From: Parachitinimonas caeni
GTDB taxonomy: Bacteria; Pseudomonadota; Gammaproteobacteria; Burkholderiales; Chitinimonadaceae
Length of the DNA stretch: 64,000 nucleotides
Assembly: GCF_030129945.1 (NCBI RefSeq)
Contig: NZ_JARRAF010000002.1
Span: 247,392 to 311,391 of the forward strand
Direction: 5' to 3'
Shown here in pieces: positions 8,710 to 16,788 of this stretch. The position numbers were made by a program, and so were the translations under genes. The first letter of the stretch is position 1; every line of letters begins with the position of its first letter. The notes beneath the pieces are model-generated. The model had not been told where the DNA came from and searched no databases. It saw nothing but the letters and a program-made list of their open reading frames with translations.

Positions 8710-10896
8710 ATGTTGAGCAGAACACCGCTTGCGCTGGCACTGACGACGGCCTGGAACCTCACACCAGCACTGGCACAACCGACAGCCGACTCCGCAGACG
8801 AAGTGAATCGGCTGAATGAAATTACCGTCAGCTCTACACGTACCGAACGGCGTATCGACAACGTACCTGCCACGGTCAGCGTTACCAGCCGGGTACAGAT
8901 CGAACAGTCTGCCCCCAATAATCTGAAAACCCTCTTGCGTGACGAGCTGGATGTTTCGATCCGTACCGCACCAAGCCGCTTTACTGCAGCAGGTTCGGCT
9001 ACCGGGCGCGCAGGTAACGAGGGCGTAAATATTCGGGGACTGGAAGGCAATCAGGTGCTGATGACCGTAGACGGCATCCGCCTACCCAATAGCTTCAGCT
9101 TTGGAGCCTTTGCCACTGGCCGAGGTGAATTCGTCGAGATTGACAGCCTGAAGGCTGCCGAGGTACTACGCGGACCGGCCTCAACACAGTTTGGTAGCGA
9201 TGGCTTAGCCGGTGCCGTCAGTTTGCGCACGCTTGATCCGGTTGACTTGCTGCGGAAAGATCAAGCGATTGGTGGCATTGCCAAGCTTGGGCATGCTTCG
9301 GTTGATCATTCCAGCCATGCTGCGGCAGCCCTGGCAGGCCGAGGCGAGCGCTGGCAGGCCATGCTACTGGGCAGCGATCGACAAGGCCATGAGACTGAAA
9401 ACCGGGGTGATAACGACGCCCAGAACAGCAATCGCACCACTCCCAACCCCCTCGACTATCATCACCGCTACTGGCTCGGCAAAGTGCAGTGGGTACTCAC
9501 CTCCGAGCACCAACTGGCAGCCAGTGCGGAATGGCAGCGACGCAACCAGGACAGCGAAGTCTACTCCGCACGTGCGCTCGCTCCGCTTGCCGCCAGCAGC
9601 GTCATTGATCTGGATAGTCGAGACCGCAGCCAGCGCGACCGTCTGACCCTGGAGCACCGCTACCGTGACCTCAATGCCACCTGGCTGCAGAAGGTCGATA
9701 CCCGCCTCTACTGGCAACATGCCGAAGTCAGCCAATTTTCGATTGAAGACCGGTACACCGCCGCCGACCGTACTCGTGACAACCGGTATGAGCAGAACGT
9801 AGCGGGGGTTGCCAGTCAATTTGAAAGCCATCTGGCCACACCACTGTCGCAGCGGCTGAGTTATGGCTTTGACTGGAGCCGCAGCACCATCCGCGCCGAG
9901 CGCAATGGCACCGTACCGCCTCCTGGCGAGCGTTTTCCGTCGAAGCCCTTTCCCGATACCGACTACACCCTGACCGGCATCTTTGTCCAAGACGAGATGG
10001 AGGCCGGGCAATTGAGCATTATTCCCGGCCTAAGGCTGGATCATTACCAGCTCACCCCATCCGCCCATGCCTATGCCGCCCCGCTCGCCTCGCTTAGCGA
10101 TCATGCCCTGACACCGCGACTGGGAATGGTCTGGCGACACGCTCCCTGGCTATCCCCCTACGCACAGTGGGCGCAGGGCTTTCGGGCACCGACGCCCGAC
10201 CAGGTCAACAATGGCTTCAGTAACCCGGCCTCCGGCTACACCACGGTTGGCAATGCCCACCTGCAGGCCGAGCACGCCAATAGCCTCGAAATCGGGTTGC
10301 GCGGTCGCGGCGATAACTGGCGCTACAGCATAGCGGCTTATCACAATCGCTATCGCGATTTCATCAGCCAGCAAGTTGTCGGCGGCGCCGGCACACCGGC
10401 CAACCCTACCGTATTCCAGTACATCAACCTCAGCAGCGCGACGATCTGGGGCGCTGAGCTACGCGGCGAGTGGCAGCCCATGTCACCACTGAAACTCAAC
10501 GCAGGTCTGGCTTACGCCAGAGGGGAAAGCGACAGCCGAGGCATGACCACGCCACTGGACACCGTGCAGCCACTACGCGCCCTCTTTGGATTGCGCTTCG
10601 AGCAGGACAACTGGGGGGCAAGCGCCAGACTGGAATACAGTGCCGCCAAACAGCGCGAACGTATCGCGCCGGCCTCGCCCCCTGCGTTTGCCACCCCCAG
10701 CTATACCGTGCTGGACCTCGGTATCTACTGGAAACCGCAACCCCGACTCAGCATCCACGCTCATCTCAACAATCTGTTCGATCGCAAGTACTGGCGCTGG
10801 TCGGACAGCCGGGGACTGGCTGACAACAGTCCCATCCAGGACGCCTACACCGCACCGGGCCGCAATGCCCAACTCTCTGTTCGTTACGACTTCTAG
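8710..10896 (+). CDS. hmuR: TonB-dependent haem/haemoglobin receptor
   Basis: Outer-membrane receptor of the haemoglobin/transferrin/lactoferrin family that imports haem with energy from TonB. The ATG at 8710 is chosen because AAGGA lies just upstream; the upstream in-frame TTG at 8695 overlaps that site. The product has 728 residues: a signal peptide ending in ALA at about residue 22, a TonB-box-like segment (NEITVSSTR), a plug domain with RGLEGNQVLMTVDGIR and VLRGPAST, and a 22-strand barrel ending in a C-terminal Phe. NLFDRKYWRW near the end is typical of haem receptors. It is first in an operon with hmuS, T, U, V and tonB and has a Fur-box-like site upstream. Confidence 0.93.
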   Translation: MLSRTPLALALTTAWNLTPALAQPTADSADEVNRLNEITVSSTRTERRIDNVPATVSVTSRVQIEQSAPNNLKTLLRDELDVSIRTAPSRFTAAGSATGRAGNEGVNIRGLEGNQVLMTVDGIRLPNSFSFGAFATGRGEFVEIDSLKAAEVLRGPASTQFGSDGLAGAVSLRTLDPVDLLRKDQAIGGIAKLGHASVDHSSHAAAALAGRGERWQAMLLGSDRQGHETENRGDNDAQNSNRTTPNPLDYHHRYWLGKVQWVLTSEHQLAASAEWQRRNQDSEVYSARALAPLAASSVIDLDSRDRSQRDRLTLEHRYRDLNATWLQKVDTRLYWQHAEVSQFSIEDRYTAADRTRDNRYEQNVAGVASQFESHLATPLSQRLSYGFDWSRSTIRAERNGTVPPPGERFPSKPFPDTDYTLTGIFVQDEMEAGQLSIIPGLRLDHYQLTPSAHAYAAPLASLSDHALTPRLGMVWRHAPWLSPYAQWAQGFRAPTPDQVNNGFSNPASGYTTVGNAHLQAEHANSLEIGLRGRGDNWRYSIAAYHNRYRDFISQQVVGGAGTPANPTVFQYINLSSATIWGAELRGEWQPMSPLKLNAGLAYARGESDSRGMTTPLDTVQPLRALFGLRFEQDNWGASARLEYSAAKQRERIAPASPPAFATPSYTVLDLGIYWKPQPRLSIHAHLNNLFDRKYWRWSDSRGLADNSPIQDAYTAPGRNAQLSVRYDF

Positions 10897-10907
10897 GAGG
10901 AATGATC

Positions 10908-11996
10908 ATGTCCGCACCCCACCCAGTGATACGTGAAGCCTTCGGCCAGTTGCGGCGCGAGGCCCGGTTACGCCATCGCGACATTGCCGAGAAACTGAAT
11001 CTAAGCGAGGGCGGACTCATCGCCGCCCATGTCGGCAATGCCCGCGACACCACCGACAGCCCTTTGCAAGCCACCCGGCTGCGGGCGGAATGGCCCGCGC
11101 TGATTGAAGCGCTGGAACCACTCGGCGTCGTGATGGCCCTGACTCGCAATGCGCATTGCGTACATGAGAAGACAGGGGTCTATCGCAAAGCCAGCCACCA
11201 CGGGCAGATGGGACTGGTGCTCGGCGGCGACATTGACCTGCGCCTGTTTTACGCACAATGGGCTCATGGTTTCGCCGTCAGCGAAGACACCGACAAAGGT
11301 ACGCAACGCAGCCTGCAGTTCTTTGACGCCAGCGGTATGGCCATTCACAAGATCTTTCTGCGGCCAGAAAGCCATCTCGCTGCGTATCTCGAGCTGGTCG
11401 AGCAATTTCGCGCCGAAGACCAACACCCTGGACTGACGCCGATTGCGCGGCCCACTGCCGAGCCGGAACAGCCGGACAGCCACATTGATATCGAAGCTTT
11501 CCGCCAGGGATGGGCCAGCCTGCGGGATACCCATGAATTCTTCGGATTGCTCAAGCGCTTCGCCGTCAGCCGTACACAGGGTTTACGCCTGGCAGACCCC
11601 CGCTTTGCCCAGCAGGTTGATCTGGCCAGCGCGCAGGAAGTGCTGAACGCAGCAGCCCAGGAGAACGTATCGATCATGGTATTTGTCGGCAACGCCGGCA
11701 TGATCCAGATCCACACCGGCACCATCGGCAAAGTCGTGGTGATGGGCCCCTGGCTGAACGTGCTCGACCCTGGTTTCAGCATGCATCTGCGCGAAGATCA
11801 GATTGCCAGCGCCTGGGTCGTCAGAAAGCCGACGATAGACGGCATGGTGACCTCGCTGGAGCTGTTCGATGCGCACGGCGACACCATTGCCATGTTTTTT
11901 GGCGAGCGCAAACCCGGCAAGCCCGAACTCTGCGAATGGCGTGGTCTGATCGACCGGCTGCTGCATACCAGCCCGGAGGTCGTATGTGCCGCCTGA
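10908..11996 (+). CDS. hmuS: Haem-degrading / haem-trafficking protein HmuS (HemS family)
   Basis: Cytoplasmic haem-binding protein that receives imported haem and, in several homologues, releases its iron. The 362-residue product shows the internally duplicated HemS fold: the first half contains TRNAHCVHEKTGVY, and the second half repeats the pattern with VFVGNAGMIQIHTG and MGPWLNVLDPGF. The ATG at 10908 sits 7 bp after a perfect AGGAGG; the ATG at 10902 is too close to it. The gene lies 11 bp after hmuR. Identification is strong, but whether it degrades haem cannot be read from sequence. Confidence 0.92.
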   Translation: MSAPHPVIREAFGQLRREARLRHRDIAEKLNLSEGGLIAAHVGNARDTTDSPLQATRLRAEWPALIEALEPLGVVMALTRNAHCVHEKTGVYRKASHHGQMGLVLGGDIDLRLFYAQWAHGFAVSEDTDKGTQRSLQFFDASGMAIHKIFLRPESHLAAYLELVEQFRAEDQHPGLTPIARPTAEPEQPDSHIDIEAFRQGWASLRDTHEFFGLLKRFAVSRTQGLRLADPRFAQQVDLASAQEVLNAAAQENVSIMVFVGNAGMIQIHTGTIGKVVVMGPWLNVLDPGFSMHLREDQIASAWVVRKPTIDGMVTSLELFDAHGDTIAMFFGERKPGKPELCEWRGLIDRLLHTSPEVVCAA

Positions 11997-12862
11997 GCCG
12001 ACGCCAAATGCTATGGCTTGGCCCTCTGCTGCTGGGCACAGCGCAAGTCCCGGCAGTCGCTGCCCAGATGGCCGCCAGCCGCCGACTGGTCTGTGTCGGT
12101 GGCGCCCTGACGGAGATCATCTATGCCCTCGGCGCAGGCGGGGAGCTGGTCGGGGTCGATACCACCTCGCGCTACCCAGCTACTGCCCGCCAGCTGCCCA
12201 ATGTGGGCTATGCCAGGGCGCTGTCAGCCGAGGGCGTATTGACCCTGGCGCCTACTCAGCTGATCGCCACGGAAGACGCCGGGCCGCCAGCGGTATTGCG
12301 GCAAATCGGCCAGGCAGGCGTTCCTGTCACAGTCCTGCCCTCCCATCACCGTTTCGAGGGTCTGCTTGATCAAGTCAGGCAAGTTGGCACCCTGACTGGC
12401 CGCAGTGCTGCTGCCCAGCAGCTGCAGCAGAGCCTGCAAGCCGAATGGCTTCAGACGCAGACGCAAATCAACCAGCGGCGCAGCCCGCCACAGCGGGTGC
12501 TGTTCATTCTCAGCCACAGCCCTAGTCAAATTATGGTGGCGGGGAACGACACGGCCGCAGATGCCATGATCACGCTGGCAGGGGCCTACAACGCCGTTGA
12601 AGGCATCAGGGGCTACAAACCGCTGACACCTGAAGCCGTGATCGCCGCACGACCGGATGTCATCCTGCTCACCGATCTCGGCGCGCAGGCTTTGGGTGGG
12701 CCCCAGGCGGTTTTCAAACTCTCGGGGCTGGCGCAGACACCCGCCGGTAAGGCACGCAGAGTGGTGGTGCACGAGGCGATGTTCCTGCTCGGCTTCGGGC
12801 CGCGACTACCGCAAGCGGTGCGCCAACTGCATGCCAGTCTGCACGCCGCCATGACCGTGTAG
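11984..12862 (+). CDS. hmuT: Haem ABC transporter, periplasmic binding protein HmuT
   Basis: Class III periplasmic binding protein that hands haem to the HmuUV transporter. The 292-residue product has a signal sequence with a twin-arginine-like start (SRRQML) and a hydrophobic core ending in AVA. The body contains ALTEIIYALG, the linker helix, SHSPSQIMVAGNDTAADAMI and GGPQAVFKL. The ATG at 11984 overlaps the 3' end of hmuS by 13 bp and has GGAGGT just upstream, though with a short spacing of 3 bp. An ATG at 12008 is a possible alternative that would remove the twin-arginine motif. Confidence 0.92.
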   Translation: MCRLSRRQMLWLGPLLLGTAQVPAVAAQMAASRRLVCVGGALTEIIYALGAGGELVGVDTTSRYPATARQLPNVGYARALSAEGVLTLAPTQLIATEDAGPPAVLRQIGQAGVPVTVLPSHHRFEGLLDQVRQVGTLTGRSAAAQQLQQSLQAEWLQTQTQINQRRSPPQRVLFILSHSPSQIMVAGNDTAADAMITLAGAYNAVEGIRGYKPLTPEAVIAARPDVILLTDLGAQALGGPQAVFKLSGLAQTPAGKARRVVVHEAMFLLGFGPRLPQAVRQLHASLHAAMTV

Positions 12863-13102
12863 CGCGCAACGCAGACGTCAATAGCGCCTGTCTGCCAGGA
12901 GGGCCTTTGCATGAGCGATGGAACGTGGGGAAGCGCGACTCCGATTTGCGGATTGTCGAGACGCATTGCGCACCAATGCGACAAGAAAACCGGCAAAGCC
13001 GAGTCCCCCCACTCACGCTCCCTCCTCTCGCATCGAAAGTCCGGCAGGCTGCCAAGTGGAGCGCGTAACATCAAACTACTCGCTCCACCGTCGGCCCGAC
13101 CC

Positions 13103-14173
13103 ATGTCAAAAACCGATCACACCATGACTACCTCAACGCTTGCTGCAGCCAAAATTTCCCGACCGATACGCCCAGGCCCGGCGCTGATCCTGGCTGGAGC
13201 ATGCACGCTGGCGCTGATTCTGGCCTGCCAGATGGGCGCTGTCGCCATCCAGCCCGCCGACTGGCTGTTCTGGCGTAGCGACGAACTGGGCGGTACGGCC
13301 CATGTGCTCTGGCAAATTCGCCTGCCTCGGGCATTGTTTGCACTGTTGATCGGCGCTGCGCTGGGCTTGTCCGGCGCTCTCACGCAGGGCCTGTTCCGCA
13401 ACCCACTGGCCGATGCCGGACTGTTGGGCGTCAGTGCGGGTGCCGCCTGTGCGGCAGCGCTGAGCATCGTGGCCTTGTCGGCATTGTCGCTGCCACTTCC
13501 CACTGAATGGCGGATTTGGCTCTTGCCGGCCATGGCCTTCCTTGGCGCGCTGCTGGTCTGCCTGCTACTGGATCGGATTGCACGCTGGATCTCGCCGGGT
13601 TCAATTGCCGGGCTACTGCTGACCGGTGTCGCACTCAATGCCATTGCCGGCGCCATGATCGGGCTAGCGACGTATCTAGCCACCGACGAGCAGCTGCGAA
13701 GCCTGTCGTTCTGGACCCTCGGCTCACTGGCTGCAGCCAATTGGTGGCTGGTGGCCGGCATGCTACTGCTACTCACGCTCGCCCATTGGCGCACCCGTCA
13801 GCTGCGGCAACCTCTGAATGCGCTGGCGCTAGGAGAAGCGGCGGCTGCGCAGGTTGGCATTGACGTCAACCGTCTGCGTGGTGAGGTCGTGCTGCTGGTT
13901 GCACTGCTGAATGGCTTTGCCGTGGCCTGGTGCGGCATGGTCGGCTTCATCGGGCTGATCGCCCCGCATCTCGTGCGCAGCTGGGTAGGACCCGATCAAC
14001 GCCGCGTACTGCCGCTTGCCGCCCTGATGGGGGGATTGCTGGTCTTGCTGGCCGACACGTTGGCCCGCACCCTGGCCATCCCGGCCGAAATCCCGGTCGG
14101 AATCTTCACCGCCCTGCTGGGAGGTCCGTTCTTTCTGGCCATGTTGTATGGCCGACGTCATCGAGTTGCCTGA
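13103..14173 (+). CDS. hmuU: Haem ABC transporter permease HmuU (FecCD family)
   Basis: Inner-membrane permease that works as a homodimer with HmuV and HmuT. From the ATG at 13103 the product has 356 residues, the usual family length, with about ten hydrophobic segments. Family motifs include IRLPRALFALLIGAALGLSGA, GLFRNPLADAGLLGVSAGAA, and the cytoplasmic coupling helix region GFIGLIAPHLVR. The reading frame stays open upstream to an ATG at 12911 that has a much better ribosome site (AGGAGGG, 8 bp spacing). The true start may therefore be 12911 (420 residues), with an unusual 64-residue hydrophilic N-terminus. Confidence 0.92.
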   Translation: MSKTDHTMTTSTLAAAKISRPIRPGPALILAGACTLALILACQMGAVAIQPADWLFWRSDELGGTAHVLWQIRLPRALFALLIGAALGLSGALTQGLFRNPLADAGLLGVSAGAACAAALSIVALSALSLPLPTEWRIWLLPAMAFLGALLVCLLLDRIARWISPGSIAGLLLTGVALNAIAGAMIGLATYLATDEQLRSLSFWTLGSLAAANWWLVAGMLLLLTLAHWRTRQLRQPLNALALGEAAAAQVGIDVNRLRGEVVLLVALLNGFAVAWCGMVGFIGLIAPHLVRSWVGPDQRRVLPLAALMGGLLVLLADTLARTLAIPAEIPVGIFTALLGGPFFLAMLYGRRHRVA

Positions 14174-14176
14174 GTC

Positions 14177-14980
14177 ATGCAGAATCCCGAACCGCTGTTA
14201 TCGCTCGATCACACCAAAATCCAGCTGGGGCCCCAACAGTTTGGCCCCTTCAGTTTGACGGTGCAGACGGGTGAGCGCATTGCCATTCTTGGCCCCAGTG
14301 GCGCTGGCAAGTCTACTTTGCTGAAGCTGATGTCACGCGAACTGCTTAGCCGCAGTGGAAGTATTCGCTTGCATGACCGGCCACTCGCCGACTGGACGCT
14401 GATTGAACTCAGCCAGCGGCGTGCCGTTTTACCCCAGAGCAGCGAGATTGCCTTCGGACTGGAAGTCGAACTGGTGGTCGCTTTGGGCCGTGTCGCCAGA
14501 CAAGCCGATAGCAACCAGGCAGCTATCGTCAGCGCGGCCCTACAGCTGGCCCATGCCAGCCATCTGGCCGGGCGACGCTTCGATACGCTGTCAGGCGGCG
14601 AACAGGCACGGGTCCAACTGGCGCGGATCTTCGCCCAGCTGTGGGATGTGCAGGAAGGGCTGGTTCTGGTGGATGAGCCACTCGCAGCGCTCGACCCCGG
14701 CTTGCAGTTCGACCTGCTCGACAGCCTGCAGACCTTTATCTGCCAGCGCGGGCATGCACTGGTTGCGATCCTGCATGACATCAACCACGCCTTGCTGGCC
14801 TTCGACCGGCTATGGCTGATCAAGCAAGGCCGCCTACAGGCCAATATCACCGCCGACGCCAGTGCCATTCCGCAGCTGGAATTGCTGTACGGCATTCGCC
14901 TGCGACAACTGAAGAGCGACTGCGGCGAAGCCATGATGGTGGCGCCCGTTCCACGACATCCATCGGCCCCGGCACCATGA
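14177..14980 (+). CDS. hmuV: Haem ABC transporter ATP-binding protein HmuV
   Basis: ATPase that drives haem import through HmuU. The 267-residue product has Walker A GPSGAGKST at about residues 39-47, a Q-loop in LPQSSEIAFG, the signature LSGGEQARV, Walker B GLVLVDEPLAALD and the H-loop ILHDINHA. It starts 3 bp after the hmuU stop, and its own TGA overlaps the ATG of the following tonB gene. Confidence 0.95.
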   Translation: MQNPEPLLSLDHTKIQLGPQQFGPFSLTVQTGERIAILGPSGAGKSTLLKLMSRELLSRSGSIRLHDRPLADWTLIELSQRRAVLPQSSEIAFGLEVELVVALGRVARQADSNQAAIVSAALQLAHASHLAGRRFDTLSGGEQARVQLARIFAQLWDVQEGLVLVDEPLAALDPGLQFDLLDSLQTFICQRGHALVAILHDINHALLAFDRLWLIKQGRLQANITADASAIPQLELLYGIRLRQLKSDCGEAMMVAPVPRHPSAPAP

Positions 14981-15693
14981 CCGGTCAAGGGCACGGCTTC
15001 GATGTGGTGAATCTGGCATGCGGACTCGCCGTATTGGCGTGCCACGGCCTGCTGCTACTGTGGATGGCTCAGCAACCTGCGCCGGGTTTCGGCGCTGCGG
15101 CCACCCCTTCGCGCATGCAGTTCACGCTCCTCGCCGTCCCCGCAGAGCATTTGGCTGCCCCTGCCCTTAGGCCGCAGGCAGTAGCCTCTTCGCCGCCGGC
15201 CCGCCACATGCCCCGCCCTCCCGCCAAGGCGGTTCAGATTCAAGTTCGGGGTCAAGCTCAGGCCCAGCACCCGATGCTGCCGGCGACCAGTCCGATCCCT
15301 TCACCGCCTGTAGCCGCGGATAACTTAACGGCTCCCCGCCCGCAGACAGAGCCGGCAAGCGCGCATCCCGTTGCCGTTGAATCGGCGCCCGCAGTCAGTG
15401 CAGCCGCCCCGCCTATCCAGCAGGCTCGCCCCGATCACGCCTATAGCCCACGGCCAGACTACCCCTCCCTGCTGCGAGAGCAAGGCATTGTCGGCACGGT
15501 CTGGTTGAAGGTGAAAGTGGAAACAGATGGACAGGCTGCCGATGTACAGATCAGCCGGAGTAGCGGTTATCGCCTGTTCGACGACGCCGCCAGCCGTGCA
15601 GTCCAGCGTTGGCGCTTCATTCCAGCCCGACGCGGGGAGACCCGCCTGGCGAGTTGGGTCGAATTTGCAGTGCGTTTTACTTTGGATGATTAG
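14977..15693 (+). CDS. tonB: TonB energy transducer of the haem operon
   Basis: Periplasm-spanning protein that couples the proton motive force to the outer-membrane haem receptor. The ATG at 14977 overlaps the hmuV stop by 4 bp. The 238-residue product has one N-terminal membrane anchor at about residues 12-32, a Pro/Ala-rich linker at about 60-150, and a C-terminal TonB domain with YPSLLREQGIVGTVWLKV and the closing RAVQRWRFIPAR. No exbB/exbD accompany it here, so it must borrow ExbBD from elsewhere, possibly the pair at 33.8-34.9 kb. The second TonB in this window has the same length (238). Confidence 0.93.
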   Translation: MTGQGHGFDVVNLACGLAVLACHGLLLLWMAQQPAPGFGAAATPSRMQFTLLAVPAEHLAAPALRPQAVASSPPARHMPRPPAKAVQIQVRGQAQAQHPMLPATSPIPSPPVAADNLTAPRPQTEPASAHPVAVESAPAVSAAAPPIQQARPDHAYSPRPDYPSLLREQGIVGTVWLKVKVETDGQAADVQISRSSGYRLFDDAASRAVQRWRFIPARRGETRLASWVEFAVRFTLDD

Positions 15694-15742
15694 ACGCGGG
15701 CCCCTTCCCCCAAAAAAATCGCCACTCACCTCGAAAGCTCAT

Positions 15743-16108
15743 ATGCCCAATCTGAATGCGGTTGAAATCAAAACCTTCATTCCCGCCAAAGACTTTGCAG
15801 TGTCGCAAGCGTTCTACCGCGATCTCGGGTTTCGCGTCACCGAAGCTACCGAAGGACTTTGCTATATGTGCCACGGCAATTGCGCCGCCTTGCTGCAAGA
15901 CTTCTACGAACCCCTGCACGCCAACAACCATGTGATGCATCTGCTGGTTGAAGACGTCGATGCCTGGTGGCAGCAGCTACAGCGCGCCGGCATCGCCGAG
16001 AAATATCAGGTGCGCATCTCCGCCCCCCAAGACCAACCCTACGCGATGCGCGACTTCACCCTTTACGACCCCAGCGGGGTGCTGTGGTGGATAGGCCAGA
16101 ACACCTAG
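15743..16108 (+). CDS. Glyoxalase/bleomycin-resistance (VOC) superfamily protein
   Basis: The 121-residue product has the two beta-alpha-beta-beta-beta modules of the vicinal oxygen chelate fold: VEIKTFIPAKDFAVSQAFYRDLGF in the first and HLLVEDVDAWW to FTLYDPSGVLWWIGQ in the second. The substrate cannot be predicted, as the family covers dioxygenases, isomerases and antibiotic-binding proteins. The ATG at 15743 fits the domain start. The stop codon TAG is followed directly by the terminus of an inverted-repeat element. Confidence 0.85.
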   Translation: MPNLNAVEIKTFIPAKDFAVSQAFYRDLGFRVTEATEGLCYMCHGNCAALLQDFYEPLHANNHVMHLLVEDVDAWWQQLQRAGIAEKYQVRISAPQDQPYAMRDFTLYDPSGVLWWIGQNT

Positions 16109-16121
16109 CGTCAACAGAACC
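16109..16121. repeat. Isolated right end of the MITE-like element
   Basis: CGTCAACAGAACC matches the right terminus of the complete elements described at 16124, 41983 and 48311. It directly follows the glyoxalase stop codon and is joined by TA to the complete copy A, so two element ends face each other across one TA. The rest of the element it came from is missing. Confidence 0.7.
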
Positions 16122-16123
16122 TA

Positions 16124-16331
16124 GGCTCTGTTGACGTTTTGTTTCCGGTCGCGCCGGGTTTGGGCCTGCTGCCGCGTTGACTGCCAGGCTGTTGGCTTGC
16201 GATGCAAGCCTTACAGCCTGTGCGCCCAGACGGGAAATCGCGTGGCTTACCACTAAGCGGCGCGCTTTTTGCCTTGCATCAGGCCCAAATCCGACGAAAC
16301 GCGATCCGGAAATAAAATGTCAACAGAACCT
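16124..16331. mobile_element. MITE-like element, copy A (208 bp)
   Basis: Non-coding element with inverted ends GGCTCTGTTGACGTTT at the left and GTCAACAGAACC at the right, extending about 30 bp inward to GATCGCG, and flanked by TA on both sides (16122-16123 and 16332-16333). The interior is palindromic: GGGCCTG pairs with CAGGCCC and GGCTTGC with GCAAGCC. It shares long near-identical blocks with copies B (41983) and C (48311). No transposase is present. End sequence and TA duplication would suit an IS5-family (IS427-like) or IS630-type parent, but this is inference. Confidence 0.85.
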
Positions 16332-16382
16332 AGGCACAAAGTTTGAAACCCCAAACCCGATAACAGACAGGAGGAGATACCC

Positions 16383-16640
16383 ATGAGCAAAGATCAAAAT
16401 CAGGAAGCGTGCAGCCATTACGGTCTGTCGCAAAACAAGGTTGGCGCAGTCAGCCTGTGCCCGAGTTGTGGCGTGCTGCGGCTGTCGATTGCCCATGTAT
16501 CCATCCGGCTCGAACCGGAGGACTTCGACCAGCTGACGCAACTGATGGTCAGTGCCCAGGCACATCTCGAATATCTGGCAGACGCACACGAGGCCAGCCT
16601 GGCCGGAAGCAATGTCGAAGCCCCGCGCAATATGCACTAG
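16383..16640 (+). CDS. Small Cys-containing protein of unknown function
   Basis: An 85-residue protein, not recognised. It has a strong ribosome site (AGGAGG, about 8 bp before the ATG). Cys10, His12, Cys26 and Cys29 (CSH and CPSCG) look like a metal site or redox pair, followed by a strand-rich stretch and a helix with EDFDQLTQLM. The layout resembles small zinc-ribbon-like domain proteins. The gene sits between complete element copy A and a truncated left element end, and its TAG stop codon is made from the TA and first G of that end. Confidence 0.7.
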   Translation: MSKDQNQEACSHYGLSQNKVGAVSLCPSCGVLRLSIAHVSIRLEPEDFDQLTQLMVSAQAHLEYLADAHEASLAGSNVEAPRNMH

Positions 16641-16672
16641 GTTCTGTTGACGTAAGGTTTGCAGATCGCGTC
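16640..16672. repeat. Isolated left end of the MITE-like element
   Basis: GGTTCTGTTGACGT and, 10 bp on, GATCGCG match the left terminus of copies A-C (about 30 bp in all). It is preceded by TA. No matching right end was found in the 130 bp before the next gene, so this is a truncated copy. Confidence 0.65.
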
Positions 16673-16788
16673 GGTTGGTGTGTTGAACGACACGGCTGCA
16701 GACAAGCGAAAGTGAGATCGCATCGTCGTGGGCTTGTGTCGTGGTGTAAGCGCCCCATCTAATTCCTATCACGCACAGGATGAACGCC

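Noticed and set aside
12918..13127. Open frame (69 codons) overlapping the segment upstream of hmuU in another phase
   Set aside because: No ribosome site of its own and no recognisable domain; it lies inside the ambiguous hmuU leader.
16056..16253. Open frame on the minus strand inside element copy A, similar to the extension upstream of the hydrolase gene
   Set aside because: It is the palindromic element read through; similarity between copies comes from the DNA repeat, not from protein selection.
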